Assembly (NCBI RefSeq): GCF_029946505.1
Contig: NZ_JARZHG010000010.1
Location: 231,425 to 295,424 of the forward strand
Source: Polyangium sp. y55x31
GTDB lineage: Bacteria; Myxococcota_A; Polyangia; Polyangiales; Polyangiaceae
Direction of reading: 5' to 3'
DNA length: 64,000 nucleotides
Shown: piece by piece, positions 62,396 to 64,000 of the stretch
Numbering within the stretch: position 1 is the first letter of the stretch
Layout of the letters: each line of letters opens with the position of its first letter
The notes under the pieces: model-generated
Database searches by the model: none
Seen by the model: only the letters and a program-made list of their open reading frames with translations
Told to the model about the DNA's origin: nothing
Made by a program: the position numbers and the translations under genes

Positions 62396-63118
62396 ATGAA
62401 CGACGCGACGAGGCGGCTCGTCTTCCCACTCGACTACGGTTCGCTCGACGAAGCCAGGGCCGGCGCGCGTGTCGTCGCTCCATCCGTCGGCGTGCTCAAG
62501 GTGGGGCTCGAGCTCTTCGTGCGGGAAGGGCCGGCGGCAATCGCCGCATGCCACGATCTCGGCCGGGACGTTTTTCTCGATCTGAAGCTGCACGACATCC
62601 CGGAGACCGTGGGCCGCGCAGTGCAAAGCGCAGCGGCGCTCGGGGTCCGGTACCTGACGGTGCACGCACATGGAGGCCGCGCAATGCTCGAACGCGCAGC
62701 CACAGAGGCCGCACGCGCAAGCGCGCCGCTCACGATCCTCGCAGTGACAGTGTTGACGTCGCTCGACGGCGCAGATCTCGCAGCGCTCGGTTTGTCCACG
62801 TCGCCCGCAGAGCAAGCAGAGCGCGTCGCGCGGGTCGCGTGGGACGCAGGCATACGAGGGTTCGTCGCATCCGCTTCGGAGGCAGCGACGCTACGAAACG
62901 CGCTCGGGCCCGACGCGCTGCTCGTCACGCCGGGGATCCGACCGGCAGGCAGCGCAGCCGGGGATCAAAAACGGATCACGACGCCAGCGCAGGCGATCGC
63001 AGCAGGGGCGGATCTGCTCGTGGTCGGGCGGCCGATCCGCGACGCAGCAAGCCCGCTCGACGCTGCACGTTCCGTCGTGGCCGAGATCGAAGGCGCACTC
63101 GCCGCGAGGCGCGCATGA
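62396..63118 (+). CDS. pyrF: Orotidine-5'-phosphate decarboxylase
   Basis: 240 residues from ATG 62396. Start MNDATRRLVFPLDYGSLDEA; the active-site motif is DVFLDLKLHDIPETV (Asp-x-Lys-x-x-Asp), and VTPGIRPAGSAAGDQKRITTPAQAIAAGADLLVVGRPI completes the pattern. It decarboxylates OMP to UMP, the last step of pyrimidine synthesis. Its stop overlaps the start of the rRNA methyltransferase gene (ATGA). No other pyr gene is near. Confidence 0.96.
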   Translation: MNDATRRLVFPLDYGSLDEARAGARVVAPSVGVLKVGLELFVREGPAAIAACHDLGRDVFLDLKLHDIPETVGRAVQSAAALGVRYLTVHAHGGRAMLERAATEAARASAPLTILAVTVLTSLDGADLAALGLSTSPAEQAERVARVAWDAGIRGFVASASEAATLRNALGPDALLVTPGIRPAGSAAGDQKRITTPAQAIAAGADLLVVGRPIRDAASPLDAARSVVAEIEGALAARRA

Positions 63119-63840
63119 GCCGACTCATCTACGGCCTGCAGCCCGTTCGCGAAGCCGTGCGCGTGCACGGCGAAGCGCTCGAACGTGTCGTCGTCGAGCA
63201 AGGCGGAAGCCCCAAGATCCAGGCCGTCGGCCGCTTCGCCGAGGGCCGCGGCATCCGCGTCGAGACCGCCCCCCGCGCCGAGCTCGATCGTCGCACCGGC
63301 GGCGGGAGGCACCAAGGCGTGCTCGCCGTCGCGCCGGACCTCAAGATCCGCGGCGTGGATCAACTCGCAGTCGAGCCGACGTCCATCATCGTCGCGCTCG
63401 ACGGAATCATGGATCCCCAGAACTTCGGGGCGATCGTGCGCAGCGCCGTCGCACTCGGGGCCACAGGGATCGTCTGGCCCGAGCACAGCTCCGCACCACT
63501 CTCGCCGGCCATGTTCCGCGCCTCCGCAGGCGCCATCGAGCACGCCACACTCTGTCGCGTTTCGTCCTTGCCGGAGGCGCTGCGATCCCTCGCAGATCGA
63601 GGCGTCACCGTGATCGCGCTCGACGCACAGGGCCCAACCACACTCGGCGCGGTCGATCTACGCGGTCCGGTGGCGATCGTGATCGGCGCCGAAGACAAGG
63701 GCGCGCGCAAACCCGTGCTCCGCGCCTGTCAGCACATCGCGCGCTTGCCGATGGCAGGGCCGATCGGATCGCTCAACGCCTCGGTCGCAGGCGCGCTCGC
63801 CTTGTACGAGGTGCTTCGTCAGCGGCAGGTGCCAGCCTGA
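63115..63840 (+). CDS. rlmB: RlmB/TrmH-family 23S rRNA 2'-O-methyltransferase
   Basis: 241 residues. N-terminal substrate domain (IYGLQPVREAVRVHGEALERVVVE), then SPOUT domain: IIVALDGIMDPQNFGAIVRSAVALGATGIV, IVIGAEDKGARKPVLRAC and LPMAGPIGSLNASVAGALALYEVLRQR, all family motifs. It methylates a 2'-OH of a G in 23S rRNA. Overlap with pyrF shows coupling. Its stop is directly followed by a nested-palindrome element. Confidence 0.93.
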   Translation: MSRLIYGLQPVREAVRVHGEALERVVVEQGGSPKIQAVGRFAEGRGIRVETAPRAELDRRTGGGRHQGVLAVAPDLKIRGVDQLAVEPTSIIVALDGIMDPQNFGAIVRSAVALGATGIVWPEHSSAPLSPAMFRASAGAIEHATLCRVSSLPEALRSLADRGVTVIALDAQGPTTLGAVDLRGPVAIVIGAEDKGARKPVLRACQHIARLPMAGPIGSLNASVAGALALYEVLRQRQVPA

Positions 63841-63949
63841 GCGGGGCTTTGCCCCGCACCCCAGCAGGGGGCTGTCCGCCCCCTGCACCCCGGACCAGCG
63901 CAAGCGCTGGACTCGTGGTCGATGAACTGCGCGATGCGCAGTTCATCGA
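63841..63949. repeat. Nested-palindrome element copy D, cut by window edge
   Basis: Starts directly after the stop codon: GCGGGGC/GCCCCGC (63841-63857, loop TTT), GCAGGGGG/CCCCCTGC (63864-63886, loop CTGTCCG), CCAGCGC/GCGCTGG (63895-63910, loop AA), TCGATGAACTGCGC/GCGCAGTTCATCGA (63919-63949, loop GAT). The central part starts after it (CCAGGTCGAGACC at about 63955) and runs out of the window. Confidence 0.9.
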
Positions 63950-64000
63950 ACGGGCCAGGTCGAGACCGGCGAGGGGCTGGCCAACGGGCCCGCTGGATGA

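Overview
The window is about 70% G+C DNA with tightly packed genes, many Ala/Pro-rich lipoproteins, eukaryotic-type Ser/Thr kinases, PAS/GAF signalling proteins, an RsbRD-like sensor, a TPR-CHAT protein, paired MlaE permeases and an extracellular contractile injection system (eCIS). Together these suggest a chromosomal segment of a myxobacterium, most likely of the Polyangiales (Sorangium/Polyangium type). This placement rests on gene content and composition, not on a marker search. No rRNA, tRNA, insertion sequence, prophage integrase or CRISPR array was recognised.

Layout. 1-5.4 kb (minus strand): part of an eCIS operon with a PAAR-like DUF4280 protein, a DUF4255 protein, an unrecognised 339-residue protein, sheath, two tube proteins, a DUF5908 peptide, a LysM hub protein and the start of a VgrG-like spike. 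5.7-12.5 kb: secreted alpha-carbonic anhydrase, TPR-CHAT protein, GAF sensor, Kup potassium transporter. 12.6-16.1 kb: sugar-phosphate and glycan genes (GmhA-like, GmhB-like, transaldolase-like, methyltransferase-glycosyltransferase fusion). 16.5-22.6 kb: predicted pseudokinase, propeller lipoprotein, two FadL-type porins, a PD-(D/E)XK-like protein. 22.7-28.5 kb: rlmN-tatB-tatC facing rlmH-rsfS-proA, then two tiny lipoproteins. 28.9-34.8 kb: amidotransferase, Uma2-like protein, SDR, lipoproteins, guaA, PEGA protein, a 56-residue basic protein. 35-45.8 kb: hybrid histidine kinase, proline-rich protein with a duplicated end domain, active Ser/Thr kinase, AlaX-type editing protein, lipoproteins. 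46-48.6 kb: gyrA. 48.9-56.5 kb: exopolysaccharide-type cluster. 56.5-60.9 kb: Mla/MCE lipid transporter with mutM embedded. 60.9-64 kb: biotinyl-domain protein, coiled-coil membrane protein, pyrF, and an rlmB-type rRNA methyltransferase.

The most unusual signal is non-coding. Four intergenic copies (near 16.2, 28.6, 50.3 and 63.9 kb) of one composite element each contain the same ordered set of four short hairpins with conserved loops. Stem bases differ between copies mostly as matched pairs, which is covariation. In the two complete copies the four-hairpin arm is repeated in inverted order around a central nested stem, giving a mirror-symmetric element of about 300 bp. All three copies with both flanks visible lie between convergent gene pairs, and the fourth begins directly after a stop codon. 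A second family (51-bp hairpin units) forms a three-copy tandem array after gyrA and a single copy that supplies the C-terminus and stop codon of rlmN. A third array has five 43-bp units. These look like structured transcript-end elements, miniature palindromic mobile elements, or both.
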